Shown here: positions 41,200-51,118 of the stretch, piece by piece
Numbering within the stretch: position 1 is the stretch's first letter
Layout: every line of letters starts with the position of its first letter
From: an uncultured Roseburia sp.
Lineage (GTDB): Bacteria > Bacillota > Clostridia > Lachnospirales > Lachnospiraceae
Length of the DNA stretch: 64,000 bases
Reading direction: 5' to 3'
Assembly: GCA_934292805.1 (NCBI GenBank)
Contig: CAKQXQ010000007.1
Location: 1 to 64,000 of the forward strand
Notes under the pieces: model-generated
Told to the model about the DNA's origin: nothing
Seen by the model: the letters and a program-made list of their open reading frames with translations, nothing else
Databases searched by the model: none
Translations under genes and position numbers: made by a program

Positions 41200-42258
41200 A
41201 TGAAAAATCGAGTTACGATCAGAGATGTCGCAGCGGAGGCAAATGTTTCTGTTGCAACTGTATCTTATGTTTTAAATGGGAAAAAGAAAGTTTCAGAACA
41301 GACAAAACAAAAGGTTTTGGATGTGATTGAGAAGCTGGGATTTATTCCGGATTTAAATGCACGAGGGCTTTCTGTAAAAGATACAAAGTTATTCGGTATT
41401 GTAGTGCCACAGACAGAACCCGGAAGCAGACTGATGTTTCATAATTTGTTTTACAGTGAATTATTGGGAAGCATAGAGTATGCAGCCAGAAAAAGAGGCT
41501 ATCATGTTATCATATCGGCAACGGATGTGACAGAAGATTATTTGCAGCTGATACAGGAGCGGAATCTTGCAGGTGTGATTATTGTCGGAACTTATCAGAA
41601 TCAGTTTTTTGACAGACTGAACAAGTTGGAAGTTCCGGTTGTTTTAATTGATAGTTACTGCAAATATGATTACTTTCATAAACTTCGGCTGGATGATGAA
41701 TATAGTACTTATCTGGCGACAAATTATATGATTTCCAAAGGACATAGACAGATTGCATTGGTTACGGGTTCCATACAGGAAGACGGTGTCATGCAGAAGC
41801 GATATGAAGGTTTCCTTAAGGCAATGAAGGAGAAGAACATAGAGTTTGATCAGCACAATTTATATGAAACGACAGTAGATTATGAGAGCGGTATACAGGT
41901 TGCGGAAAAGATAGCAGCGTCAAATGATAATATCACTGCAGTTGTTGCAACAGCAGATGTTATGGCAATTGGTATGATGAAGGGGTTCTTTGAAAAAGGC
42001 ATTAGAATCCCGGATCAGATTTCTATAATCGGATTTGACGATTTGGATATTTCAAGATTTATGACACCGGGGTTAACAACAGTAAGACAGCCAATTTCGC
42101 AGAAAGGTGAGCGGGCAGTAGAACTGTTAGTAGAAAATATAGAGAATCCCGGAATGAATAAAGTCGAAGAAGTTTTTCCGGTTGAACTTGTAGAACGTGG
42201 AAGTGTAAAAGAAAGGCATTCAGATGATATTTCATATTGTAAAGGAAAAAGAGTATGA
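41200..42258 (+). CDS. LacI family transcriptional regulator of the alpha-glycoside operon
   Basis: The 352-residue protein has the LacI HTH at its start (VTIRDVAAEANVSVATVSYVLNG with the hinge region ARGLSVKDT) and a periplasmic-binding-type sensor domain (IGFDDLDISRFMTPGLTTVRQP). The TTAAACGGTTAA sites before this gene and before the binding-protein gene are its probable operators, so it represses itself and the importer until a glycoside inducer binds. Its end overlaps the GH31 start by 35 bases. Confidence 0.94.
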   Translation: MKNRVTIRDVAAEANVSVATVSYVLNGKKKVSEQTKQKVLDVIEKLGFIPDLNARGLSVKDTKLFGIVVPQTEPGSRLMFHNLFYSELLGSIEYAARKRGYHVIISATDVTEDYLQLIQERNLAGVIIVGTYQNQFFDRLNKLEVPVVLIDSYCKYDYFHKLRLDDEYSTYLATNYMISKGHRQIALVTGSIQEDGVMQKRYEGFLKAMKEKNIEFDQHNLYETTVDYESGIQVAEKIAASNDNITAVVATADVMAIGMMKGFFEKGIRIPDQISIIGFDDLDISRFMTPGLTTVRQPISQKGERAVELLVENIENPGMNKVEEVFPVELVERGSVKERHSDDISYCKGKRV

Positions 42259-44149
42259 AGCTAAGATGCATGCTCGTGACGGAACGGTAGTGCATCTTCT
42301 GAGGGAAAAAGGAACAATATTTAAAATCGAAATGAATTATAAGGCTGTGTATGGTCTTGGAGAAAAATTTGATTCTGTGGATCAGAGAGGAAAGGTTGTT
42401 ATAAACCAGGTAATTGAAAAGTTTTGTAACCAGGGATCCTATAGTTATTGTACAACACCTTTCTTTGTAACAGATGCAGGTATCGGGATCTATATTAATA
42501 CGAAACAGAAAACAATCTTTTCTTTTCAGGAAACGATAGAATGTACAATACCTGATACAGCAGAAATATATATATTCAGCGGAACAATTCCGGAAATTAT
42601 AAAAGACTATACGAAACTGTTCCCAAAATTAAAAATGCTGCCGGAATATGCATTTGGAATCTGGGTATCTGCAAATCACTGGAATTCAAAAAGGGATGTT
42701 GACACATTGCTGTCAGATCTGGACAAATATAATTTCCCGGCAGATGTGATGGTTCTTGAAGCATGGAGCGATGAAGCGACCTTCTATATATGGAATGGTG
42801 CAAAATATAAGCCGAAAAAATCACGGGAAGGTTTTGGTTATGAAGACTTTGATTTTGGCGAAAGTAAATTTTGGAATGACCCAAAGAGCATGATAAAAAA
42901 GATTCATGAAAAGGGATTGAAATTGGTTCTGTGGCAGATTCCGGTATTTAAAAAGCAGGATTCCGGAGAGGAAATTTCAGACCAGCTTGTATGTGACAGG
43001 GAATATGCAGTAGAGAATCAGCTTGTAGTAAAAAAGCAGGATGGAAGTCCGTATGAAATACCGGAAGGAAATTGGTTTTCCGGTTCCATGATTCCGGATT
43101 TTACCAATCCGGCAACAAAAGAGTTCTGGTTTAACAGAAGAAAATATCTGACAGAAATAGGTGTGGATGGTTTTAAAACAGATGGAGGAGAGTTCATCTA
43201 TGATGAAAATGTAATATTTCATAACGGAATGACCGGAAAAGAAGGAAAAAATCAGTATTGTCAGGAATATATCAATGCATATACAGATTTTATTTCGGAT
43301 AATCAGGTGCTTTTTAGCAGAGCAGGTTATGCCGGTATGTCTGCAACACCAATTTTATGGGCAGGAGATCATCAATCGACAAATCAGGAACTGAAAAATG
43401 TATTAAGGGCGGGATTATCAGCCGCAATGTCGGGAATTTTCTTTTGGAGCTTTGACATCGGAGGTTTTGCAGGACCGCTGCCGGATATGGATTTGTATCG
43501 AAGATCTACACAGATGGCTGTTTTTACACCGATCATGCAATGGCATTCAGAACCGGATGGAGGTCAGTTCAGGGATCTGATGCCGGGAGCAAAAGGAAAT
43601 AATGAAAGAAGTCCATGGAATATCGCACTTGCCAATAATCGGACAGAGTTTATAGATGAAATGCGTTATTGGCACAATTTAAGGAAAGAATTATTTCCAT
43701 ATATTTATAACATGGCATTACGGACAGTGAAAGATGATAAGCCGATGATGCGTCCTCTGATATACGATTTTGAAAAAGACGAGAATGTTGTTCATATGGA
43801 GGATGAGTATCTGTTTGGTGACAATATGCTGGTCGCACCGTTATTGGAAGAAAATGCGGGAACGAGAAAAGTATATTTGCCGGAAGGCAGATGGTATGAT
43901 TTTTTCACAGGAAGGCTTTATGAAGGGGGAAAATATTTCCTGTCGGATGAAGCTTCTAAAATGCCTGTATATGTGAAAGCCGGTACAGCAATACCGGTAA
44001 AAAAAGAAAAACAGGATGTGATTTTTCTCTATGGTGAGAAAGGAAAAGATTTTCTGGACTCAGCTAATGTAAAAATAGAATGGGAGAGAAATGAGATTAA
44101 TGTAAAGGAGGAATGGAGAGGGAAAGCCGAATGGGAATTCATAAAATAA
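42224..44149 (+). CDS. Glycoside hydrolase family 31, alpha-xylosidase/alpha-glycosidase type
   Basis: The 641-residue protein has the GH31 barrel with nucleophile Asp 320 in GFKTDGGEF and the acid Asp 382 in WAGDHQ. The KTDGGE form, rather than WNDMNEP, places it nearer to alpha-xylosidase-like GH31 branches than to alpha-glucosidases. No signal peptide is present, so it acts on imported oligosaccharides. ATG 42224 follows AAAGG and lies inside the lacI end; ATG 42266 is a weaker alternative. The exact linkage is not determinable. Confidence 0.9.
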   Translation: MIFHIVKEKEYEAKMHARDGTVVHLLREKGTIFKIEMNYKAVYGLGEKFDSVDQRGKVVINQVIEKFCNQGSYSYCTTPFFVTDAGIGIYINTKQKTIFSFQETIECTIPDTAEIYIFSGTIPEIIKDYTKLFPKLKMLPEYAFGIWVSANHWNSKRDVDTLLSDLDKYNFPADVMVLEAWSDEATFYIWNGAKYKPKKSREGFGYEDFDFGESKFWNDPKSMIKKIHEKGLKLVLWQIPVFKKQDSGEEISDQLVCDREYAVENQLVVKKQDGSPYEIPEGNWFSGSMIPDFTNPATKEFWFNRRKYLTEIGVDGFKTDGGEFIYDENVIFHNGMTGKEGKNQYCQEYINAYTDFISDNQVLFSRAGYAGMSATPILWAGDHQSTNQELKNVLRAGLSAAMSGIFFWSFDIGGFAGPLPDMDLYRRSTQMAVFTPIMQWHSEPDGGQFRDLMPGAKGNNERSPWNIALANNRTEFIDEMRYWHNLRKELFPYIYNMALRTVKDDKPMMRPLIYDFEKDENVVHMEDEYLFGDNMLVAPLLEENAGTRKVYLPEGRWYDFFTGRLYEGGKYFLSDEASKMPVYVKAGTAIPVKKEKQDVIFLYGEKGKDFLDSANVKIEWERNEINVKEEWRGKAEWEFIK

Positions 44150-44159
44150 ATATCCGTAG

Positions 44160-44171
44160 TTAACCGTTTAA
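44160..44171. promoter_or_regulatory. Second LacI operator
   Basis: TTAACCGTTTAA is the exact reverse complement of the operator at 41161-41172 and lies about 30 bases before the binding-protein gene, implying a second regulated promoter or roadblock inside the operon. Confidence 0.8.
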
Positions 44172-44199
44172 GTCAAATAATGAAAAGGAGAAATGGCAT

Positions 44200-45504
44200 A
44201 TGAAAAAGAAATTGGTAACGGTATTATTAACTGGAACAATGATTGCAACACTGTTTGGTGGATGTGGACAATCAAATGAAACGAATAAAAGTACAGATGT
44301 AGATACGACAGAAAGCATAAGCATGGCAGACACAGAAGCTGCAGGTGAGGATGTTGAAATCACATATGCGAACTTTAACGCATCCGGTGGAAATGAAGAA
44401 ACTTTACAGAAAATGTATGAAGCCTTCCACAAAGAATATCCAAATATAACAGTTAATATTGAAACAATTGGATACGACGATTATTTTACACAGATGCAGA
44501 CAAGAGTAGCAGGCGGAACAGCACCGGATTGCTATGAGTTAAATATTGAAAATTTTGCTGCATATGCAAATAAAGGTGCACTTGCAGAACTGACGGATAT
44601 TGACACAAGCGGATATAATGAAACAGCATTAAGTGCATTCCAGGTAAATGGAAAGCAGTATGGCGTACCGGGAAACTTCTCCAATGTAGTATTAATTTAC
44701 AATAAAGATTTATTTGATGAAGCAGGTATTGAATATCCGAAAGATGACTGGACATGGGATGATGCAATGGCTGCAGCAGAGAAGATCAGTGCGTTGGGAG
44801 ATGACATTTACGGAATTTACCAGCCGATCACATTTAATGAGTTTTTTAAGGTTGTAGCACAGTATGGCGGAAGCGTTTTAAGTGAAGACAAATCAGAGTT
44901 TACGATCAATTCCGCAGAAAATTTAAAAGCTGCAGAAATGATGATCGATAAAGTAACAAAGACAAATGTACAGCCTACTGAAGCACAGATGGGCGGTATG
45001 GGAGACTGGGATTTGTTTGAGAGCGGAAGACTTGGAATGATCCCGACCGGAATCTGGGCTTTTAATACATTTGCTGATGCATGTGACTTTAACTGGGATA
45101 TTTGTGTTGAACCGGGTGGAACACAGAAAGCAACACACTTTTTCAGTAATGCGTTAGTTGTCAATGCCAGCAGCGACAAAAAAGCAGCAGCAGCTACATG
45201 GATTAACTGGCTTGCTTCCAGTGATACGTCTGCTAAGATGAGAATTGATGCAGGATGGGATCTTCCGGCGATCAATAATGATGATGTATTATCCGGATAT
45301 CTGAAACTCACACCACCGGAAAATCGTCAGGCTGTATTTGATTCACTCAACTATCTTACAGTCGCACCAATTATTGAAGATTATTCCCAGATGTCTGATA
45401 TTATTACAGATAAACTGACACTGGCAGCGAATGGTGAGATCAGTGTACAGGAGGCACTGGATCAGGCACAGCAGGAATGTACCGATACAATATCGTTAAA
45501 ATAG
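44200..45504 (+). CDS. Sugar ABC transporter substrate-binding lipoprotein
   Basis: The 434-residue protein has a lipobox FGGC (Cys 22), a Ser/Thr/Asp-rich linker and a family 1 solute-binding fold (ITYANFNASGGNEETLQKMYEAF at the start, YNKDLFDEAGIEYPKDDWTWDD in the middle). It captures oligosaccharides for the two permeases encoded next. AAAAGGAG precedes the ATG. Confidence 0.95.
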   Translation: MKKKLVTVLLTGTMIATLFGGCGQSNETNKSTDVDTTESISMADTEAAGEDVEITYANFNASGGNEETLQKMYEAFHKEYPNITVNIETIGYDDYFTQMQTRVAGGTAPDCYELNIENFAAYANKGALAELTDIDTSGYNETALSAFQVNGKQYGVPGNFSNVVLIYNKDLFDEAGIEYPKDDWTWDDAMAAAEKISALGDDIYGIYQPITFNEFFKVVAQYGGSVLSEDKSEFTINSAENLKAAEMMIDKVTKTNVQPTEAQMGGMGDWDLFESGRLGMIPTGIWAFNTFADACDFNWDICVEPGGTQKATHFFSNALVVNASSDKKAAAATWINWLASSDTSAKMRIDAGWDLPAINNDDVLSGYLKLTPPENRQAVFDSLNYLTVAPIIEDYSQMSDIITDKLTLAANGEISVQEALDQAQQECTDTISLK

Positions 45505-45608
45505 AATCATGATATCATAAAAACACTGGCATTTAGTATAATATTCTCCGGTCTGCATGCTATTTGCAGGCCGGAGAAGAAAATAGCATCCAAAAGGGTA
45601 TGACAGAT

Positions 45609-46514
45609 ATGAAAAAGAAAAACAAGAAGAGAAATCTAATCAGTGCAATACCGTTCATGCTTCCAAGTCTGGCTGGGATGGTTATATTCAGTATACTTCC
45701 TATCATAATTTCAATTGTAATAAGTTTTACAAAATGGAATGGACTTGACCGGCTTACAGGAAGAACATTAAAAGACAATTTTATAGGATTCGAAAACTAC
45801 AGGGAAATTCTTTGTACTTCCGAGTTTTGGAAAGTACTGGGACATACCTGTTATTATATAGTGCTATATATTCCGCTTGTGTTGATCATGTCATTGCTGA
45901 TCGCAACGATTTTAAATAAAAGTATGAAAGGAATTACGACATTTCGTGTAATGTATTATATTCCGGTACTTACATCATGGGTAGCGGCGAGCCTGATCTG
46001 GAAATGGGTATTGAGTCCGCAATATGGTGTTTTAAATCAGATATTGGAAATTATCGGAATCACAGGACCTGACTGGCTGACAAATAAAGTATGGGCGATG
46101 CCGGCAATCGTGCTTGCATCTGTCTGGAAAGATATGGGATTTTACGGATTGTTTTTATTATCAGGCTTGAAGGCGATTGACACCGGTTATTATGAAGCCG
46201 CAGAAATGGATGGAGCAGGTAAGGTAAAACAGTTTTTTAAAATAACAATTCCGATGCTCAGTCCATCAATGTTCTTTTGCATTATTATGGCATTGATCAA
46301 TGCGTTCCAGCTGTTTCCGCAGGTGCAGATCATGACAGAAGGCGGACCAAACGGAGCAACACAGGTCATGGTGGAAAGAATTTATACCTATGGTTTTAAA
46401 TATTTTAAAATGGGATATGCATCAGCATACTCATGGTTACTTTTTGTAATAATTTTTATTCTTACATTAATTCAGATGAAGTTACAGAATAAGTGGGTGC
46501 ATTATGAATCGTAA
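45609..46514 (+). CDS. Sugar ABC transporter permease, MalF type
   Basis: The 301-residue protein has six transmembrane segments and the EAA loop EAAEMDGAGKVKQFFKITIP that docks on the ATPase. ATG 45609 is chosen because AAAAGGG lies at the right distance; an upstream frame begins in the intergenic hairpin at 45541-45585. It overlaps the next permease by 11 bases. Confidence 0.94.
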   Translation: MKKKNKKRNLISAIPFMLPSLAGMVIFSILPIIISIVISFTKWNGLDRLTGRTLKDNFIGFENYREILCTSEFWKVLGHTCYYIVLYIPLVLIMSLLIATILNKSMKGITTFRVMYYIPVLTSWVAASLIWKWVLSPQYGVLNQILEIIGITGPDWLTNKVWAMPAIVLASVWKDMGFYGLFLLSGLKAIDTGYYEAAEMDGAGKVKQFFKITIPMLSPSMFFCIIMALINAFQLFPQVQIMTEGGPNGATQVMVERIYTYGFKYFKMGYASAYSWLLFVIIFILTLIQMKLQNKWVHYES

Positions 46515-47340
46515 AAAAGTTGAGAAAAAAATAAGGATCGCAGGGTTTTATATTGTAGCATGCCTGATCGCAGTAATTGTTCTGATCCCTTTCCTCTGGA
46601 TGCTGTCAACATCATTGAAAAATAAAGGTGCATTAATGCAATTGCCGGTCGAATGGATTCCAAAGAATCCTACTTTGGATTCTTACGCAAAAGTATTTTC
46701 AAGGTTTCCTTTTTTAAGAGCAATTTTTAACAGTCTTTTTATAACAGTCAGTTATACGGTGATCACAATATTATCATCGTCAATGGCGGCATTTGCCTTT
46801 ACAAAAATAAAATTTCCATATGCGGATGCAGTTTTTAAACTTTATCTGGCATCCATGATGATACCGACGCAGGTCACAATGATTCCATTATTTGTTGTAA
46901 TGAACCGTCTTGGATTGATCAACACTTATCCAAGCGTAATACTGCCATCTTTATTTAGAGCATTTGCAGTTTTCATGCTAGTACAGCAGATGAGAGGAAT
47001 CCCGGATGATTATATGGAGGCTGCAGAACTCGATGGAGCAAGTTTGTTTCGGATTTACAGAACTGTTATACTTCCACTATCCAAATCATCGATTGCAACA
47101 TTGACAGTAACAACATTTATGGAAAGCTGGAATGATTATCTTTGGCCGCTATTAATGCTGAACGATAAAAATAAAATGACACTTACGCTGGCATTAAATA
47201 GCTTGAACGGACAATACGGTACGGAGTATAATTTATTAATGGCAGGAAGTTTAATTTCCATGATACCGATAATTATTGTCTACATATGTGCACAAAAATA
47301 TTTTAAGGAAGGATTAATGGCTGGTGGTGTGAAAGGCTAG
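46504..47340 (+). CDS. Sugar ABC transporter permease, MalG type
   Basis: The 278-residue protein has six transmembrane segments and the EAA loop EAAELDGASLFRIYRTVILP. It forms the channel with the preceding permease. No ATPase gene is in this operon, so a shared MsmK/UgpC-type ATPase encoded elsewhere must drive it, as is usual for such importers in Clostridia. Confidence 0.94.
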   Translation: MNRKKVEKKIRIAGFYIVACLIAVIVLIPFLWMLSTSLKNKGALMQLPVEWIPKNPTLDSYAKVFSRFPFLRAIFNSLFITVSYTVITILSSSMAAFAFTKIKFPYADAVFKLYLASMMIPTQVTMIPLFVVMNRLGLINTYPSVILPSLFRAFAVFMLVQQMRGIPDDYMEAAELDGASLFRIYRTVILPLSKSSIATLTVTTFMESWNDYLWPLLMLNDKNKMTLTLALNSLNGQYGTEYNLLMAGSLISMIPIIIVYICAQKYFKEGLMAGGVKG

Positions 47341-47355
47341 TCTGGTAAGAGAAGG

Positions 47356-49344
47356 ATGAAAAGATATGTTTTTGGACAACCAATTGAGACGGATGCAGTA
47401 AAGAATAAACCAAAACAGAATATTTGGGAAAACGGGATCCTTGTGAAAGACGGGAATACATTTACATATAGGCTTCATGAAAATGAGCCGGTATATGGTC
47501 TTGGAGAATCTGTCCGGGGAATAAACAAAAGAGGATGGCATTATATCAGTGACTGCACAGATGACCCAAATCATACAGAGAATAAAACATCATTGTACGG
47601 TGCACATAATTTCATAGTTTTTGGTGCTGGTAAAGGCAAACGTTACGGAATATTTGTTGATACACCAGGAAAAGTGTTGTTTGATATCGGATATTCAGTG
47701 ACAGATGAGATGAGAATAGAGACAGACAGTGATGATTATGAAATCTATCTGCTGGAGGGAGCGTCTTATCTGGATGTGATCCGTGAATTCAGAGAGCTGA
47801 TCGGCCAGAGTTATGTGGCTCCAAAGTGGGCATTCGGGTACGGACAGAGCAGATGGAGTTATTTGACAGCAGAAGAAGTACGTGAGGTAGTGCAGGAACA
47901 TAAGAAGAATCATATACCACTGGACAGTGTATATCTGGACATTGATTATATGGAAAGATATAAAGATTTTACGATCAATGAAGAGACATTTCCTGAGTTT
48001 GAGAGTTTTGTAAAAGAGCTGAAAGAAGAAAATATTCATCTTGTACCGATCATAGATGGTGGCGTAAAAGTAGAAGAGGGATACGATGTCTATGAAGAAG
48101 GAAAAGAGAAGGGATATTTTTGTAAGGACGAAGAAGGCAACGATTTTGTAGTAGGTGTATGGCCGGGAAAATGCTGTTTCCCGGATATGCTGAATGAAGA
48201 GGCAGGAGCCTGGTTCGGCGATAAATACAGAATTCTGCTGGATAAGGGAATTGATGGATTCTGGAACGACATGAATGAACCGGCGATCTTTTATTCAGAG
48301 AAAAGACTGAAAAAAGTATTTGAAAAGTTAGCGGAATACAGGGAAAAGAATCTGGATATAAGAACATTTTTTGAGATGACAGGTCTTGTTTCAACAATAT
48401 CCAATAATAAAGAAGACTATGCATCATTTTACCATAATTATAAAGGTCAGAAGTATTGCCATGATAAGGTGCACAATTTATTTGGATATTACATGACAAG
48501 ATCAGCATCAGAAGCATTTGATAGATATCTGCCGGAGAAGAGGATCCTTCTTTTTTCCAGAGCTTCTTATATCGGAATGCATCGGTATGGAGGAATCTGG
48601 CAGGGAGATAATATGGCATGGTGGTCACATCTGAAGATGAATATAAAGATGATGCCATCCTTAAATATGTGCGGATTTTTGTATACAGGTGCAGATGTAG
48701 GCGGCTTTGGTGCAGATACGACAGAAGATCTGCTTCTTCGCTGGCTGGAGTTTGCGGTGTTTACTCCACTTATGAGAAATCATTCGGCAATGGGAACGAG
48801 AAAGCAGGAAGCATATCAGTTTAAAAATACGGAGAAGTTCCGTGATGTCATAGCGGTGCGTTATAAGCTTCTGCCTTATATTTACAGTGAATATATGAAA
48901 GCGGTTCTGAAAAATACACTTATGTTTCTTCCTCTCGCATTTTTATATGAGGATGACCCGGTAGCACAGCAGACAGAAGATCAGTTAATGGTCGGCGAAA
49001 ACATCATGATAGCTCCGGTCTGTGAACAGAATGCATCAGGAAGAATGGTTTATTTCCCGGAACGAATGAAGCAGATTGTTTTTTCAGGAAACGATATTTT
49101 GGAAGATAAAATATATGAGAAAGGCATCTCTTACGTGGAAATGCCACTGGGAACGGTCAGTGTTTTCTTAAGAGAGGGATATTTACTTCCATTATCAGAA
49201 GGTGGAGAAAATGTTCCACAGGTGGATTTTGAAAACTTAAGACGATATTCATTTGGGGAAAATATCAAACCGTATGAGTATTATTCGGATGATGGCGAAA
49301 CAAAGAAATACAGTCTGGAACAAAATATCAAAATAATAAAATAA
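47356..49344 (+). CDS. Glycoside hydrolase family 31 alpha-glucosidase (isomaltase-like)
   Basis: The 662-residue cytoplasmic enzyme has nucleophile Asp 305 in FWNDMNEPAIF and acid Asp 418 in WQGDN. Length and text (LYGAHNFIVF, GQSRWSY, HRYGGIWQGDN) closely resemble the characterised Blautia (Ruminococcus) obeum Ro-alphaG1, which prefers alpha-1,6 glucosides. It probably hydrolyses imported isomalto-oligosaccharides or related alpha-glucosides. It ends the LacI operon before a terminator. Confidence 0.94.
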   Translation: MKRYVFGQPIETDAVKNKPKQNIWENGILVKDGNTFTYRLHENEPVYGLGESVRGINKRGWHYISDCTDDPNHTENKTSLYGAHNFIVFGAGKGKRYGIFVDTPGKVLFDIGYSVTDEMRIETDSDDYEIYLLEGASYLDVIREFRELIGQSYVAPKWAFGYGQSRWSYLTAEEVREVVQEHKKNHIPLDSVYLDIDYMERYKDFTINEETFPEFESFVKELKEENIHLVPIIDGGVKVEEGYDVYEEGKEKGYFCKDEEGNDFVVGVWPGKCCFPDMLNEEAGAWFGDKYRILLDKGIDGFWNDMNEPAIFYSEKRLKKVFEKLAEYREKNLDIRTFFEMTGLVSTISNNKEDYASFYHNYKGQKYCHDKVHNLFGYYMTRSASEAFDRYLPEKRILLFSRASYIGMHRYGGIWQGDNMAWWSHLKMNIKMMPSLNMCGFLYTGADVGGFGADTTEDLLLRWLEFAVFTPLMRNHSAMGTRKQEAYQFKNTEKFRDVIAVRYKLLPYIYSEYMKAVLKNTLMFLPLAFLYEDDPVAQQTEDQLMVGENIMIAPVCEQNASGRMVYFPERMKQIVFSGNDILEDKIYEKGISYVEMPLGTVSVFLREGYLLPLSEGGENVPQVDFENLRRYSFGENIKPYEYYSDDGETKKYSLEQNIKIIK

Positions 49345-49350
49345 TAACAG

Positions 49351-49392
49351 GACGTCAGATTTTCAAATAGGAAGATCTGACGTCTATTTTTT
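49351..49392 (+). terminator. Rho-independent terminator of the alpha-glycoside operon
   Basis: GACGTCAGATTTT pairs with AAGATCTGACGTC (one mismatch) and is followed by TATTTTTT. Confidence 0.88.
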
Positions 49393-49411
49393 AAAAATTG
49401 TCTTAAAAATG

Positions 49412-49440
49412 TTGCATGTATTTTTTTTAACGATTATACT
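49412..49440 (+). promoter_or_regulatory. Promoter of the D,D-carboxypeptidase gene
   Basis: TTGCAT (49412-49417) and TATACT (49435-49440) with 17-base spacing, giving a leader of about 125 bases. Confidence 0.7.
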
Positions 49441-49570
49441 AATACTATTGCCGGTGTAGTATATAAACTTTTGCTGCACTGTCAGAGGAAAAGACCGGAT
49501 GTCTTGAGAAAGAAAATGGTATCTGGATGTACTAGAGGAATCGTAGTAAAGAGATAAATGGAGCAATATC

Positions 49571-50980
49571 ATGTTAAAAAATAGATTAAAAAGAATGGTC
49601 TGTCTGTTACTGACAGCCGTTACAGTGATAAGTTTTGGCGGAGTGAAGGTCCAGGCGGCGGATTATTGGCCGGATGCACCACAGACACAGTCACCGAGTG
49701 TGATTCTGATGGAGGAATCTACAGGAACGATTTTATACGAGAAGAACAGCGATGAGACACATTATCCGGCCAGTATCACAAAGATTATGACAACACTGCT
49801 TGCATTGGAGAATGGAAATCTCAGTGATGTTGTAACTTTTTCAGATGATGCGATCAATAAGACAGAAGGATCCGGAATCGCAAGGGACTATGGAGAGCAG
49901 ATGACATTAGAGCAGTGTCTCTATGGTGTCATGCTTGAGTCTTCGAATGAATGTGCATATGCAGTTGCCGAGCATGTCGGTGGAACAGTAGAGAATTTTG
50001 TCGATATGATGAATGCAAGGGCAAAAGCGATCGGCTGTACGAATACGCATTTTAATAATCCACACGGACTGCAGGATGAGAATCATTATACGACGGCACA
50101 TGACATGGCACTGATCGCAAAAGAAGCTTATAAGAATGAAACATTCCGGATCATTATCGGAACCAAGATGTACACGATCCCGCCAACGAATAAGCATGCA
50201 GAGGAAACTCCTCTTAGAAACCATCACGATATGCTCGCTACATATCATCTTTCGAACAGAAAGTATCTGTATCCGTATTGTGTGGGTGGAAAGACAGGAT
50301 ATACTGCAGCTGCGAACAGCACACTTGTAACGTATGCGGAGAAAGACGGAATGACATTGATCTGTGTTGTAATGAATGCACAGTCACCAAGTCAGTTTGC
50401 AGATACAGTCAGTCTGTTTGATTATGCTTTTTCTAATTTCCAGGTGCTGAATGTGGCAGAGAATGAGAAAGAATTTGATGCCGGGGCAAGCGTCAGCAAT
50501 GGAAATCTTGGAAATATAAAGGCTTTTGTAGAGCTTGACAAAGACGCGAAGATCGTGCTCCCGAATGCGGCAGCATTTGCGGATGCAAAGGCGGAGGCAG
50601 AGTACAATGACGATGCCGCAACAGCAGGTACGATCGCAGGAAGCATTGTGTATACGTATGCAGACCGCGTTGTTGGAAGAGCTGACATTAAGACGACCGG
50701 TGCAGTTGTGGAAGGATATGCATTTGACAATGAGTCCACAGAAGCAGGAGAGGAAGAAGCGACAACGGTTCAGGTGAAACCGGCAGCCATTATTCTTATT
50801 ATCGTGGCAATATTACTGCTTGTATTACTGCTGTTTTTACTGAAGCGTTTTCTGGATAATTATTATATCATCAGACATAACAGGGAAGTAAGAAGACGCG
50901 GAAAAGAACAGAAGGAACAGATCAGAAGAAGAAAGAGAAGAAGATGCCGTTTCGGAAAGAGGAGACGGTTTAGAAGATAA
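49571..50980 (+). CDS. D-alanyl-D-alanine carboxypeptidase (PBP5/DacF type)
   Basis: The 469-residue protein has a signal peptide (to ~residue 29, VQA/ADY) and the three penicillin-binding motifs: Ser 68-x-x-Lys 71 in PASITKIM, SSN at 124-126, and KTG at 241-243. It trims the terminal D-alanine of peptidoglycan. A C-terminal transmembrane helix (~residues 405-430) anchors it. An unusually basic cytoplasmic tail of about 35 residues follows, more than half Arg or Lys; such a tail is not typical of the family. It is monocistronic, with its own promoter and terminator. Confidence 0.93.
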   Translation: MLKNRLKRMVCLLLTAVTVISFGGVKVQAADYWPDAPQTQSPSVILMEESTGTILYEKNSDETHYPASITKIMTTLLALENGNLSDVVTFSDDAINKTEGSGIARDYGEQMTLEQCLYGVMLESSNECAYAVAEHVGGTVENFVDMMNARAKAIGCTNTHFNNPHGLQDENHYTTAHDMALIAKEAYKNETFRIIIGTKMYTIPPTNKHAEETPLRNHHDMLATYHLSNRKYLYPYCVGGKTGYTAAANSTLVTYAEKDGMTLICVVMNAQSPSQFADTVSLFDYAFSNFQVLNVAENEKEFDAGASVSNGNLGNIKAFVELDKDAKIVLPNAAAFADAKAEAEYNDDAATAGTIAGSIVYTYADRVVGRADIKTTGAVVEGYAFDNESTEAGEEEATTVQVKPAAIILIIVAILLLVLLLFLLKRFLDNYYIIRHNREVRRRGKEQKEQIRRRKRRRCRFGKRRRFRR

Positions 50981-50999
50981 AACCCAAAAGAGAAAGATA

Positions 51000-51041
51000 C
51001 GCTGCAGATTTTTGATTGATTCTGCAGCGTTTTCTTTTTTT
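51000..51041 (+). terminator. Rho-independent terminator
   Basis: CGCTGCAGA pairs with TCTGCAGCG around a 12-base loop, followed by TTTTCTTTTTTT, between convergent genes. Confidence 0.88.
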
Positions 51042-51118
51042 GAAAGATTCGGATGTCAAAAGGCTATGAAGCAGATCTTCTGATCCCCGGATTTTAACAT
51101 AATATATAGCAAGAATAC

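Noticed and set aside
48050..48658. 202-residue minus-strand open frame in the second GH31 gene
   Set aside because: Antisense to catalytic-domain coding sequence with no independent support.
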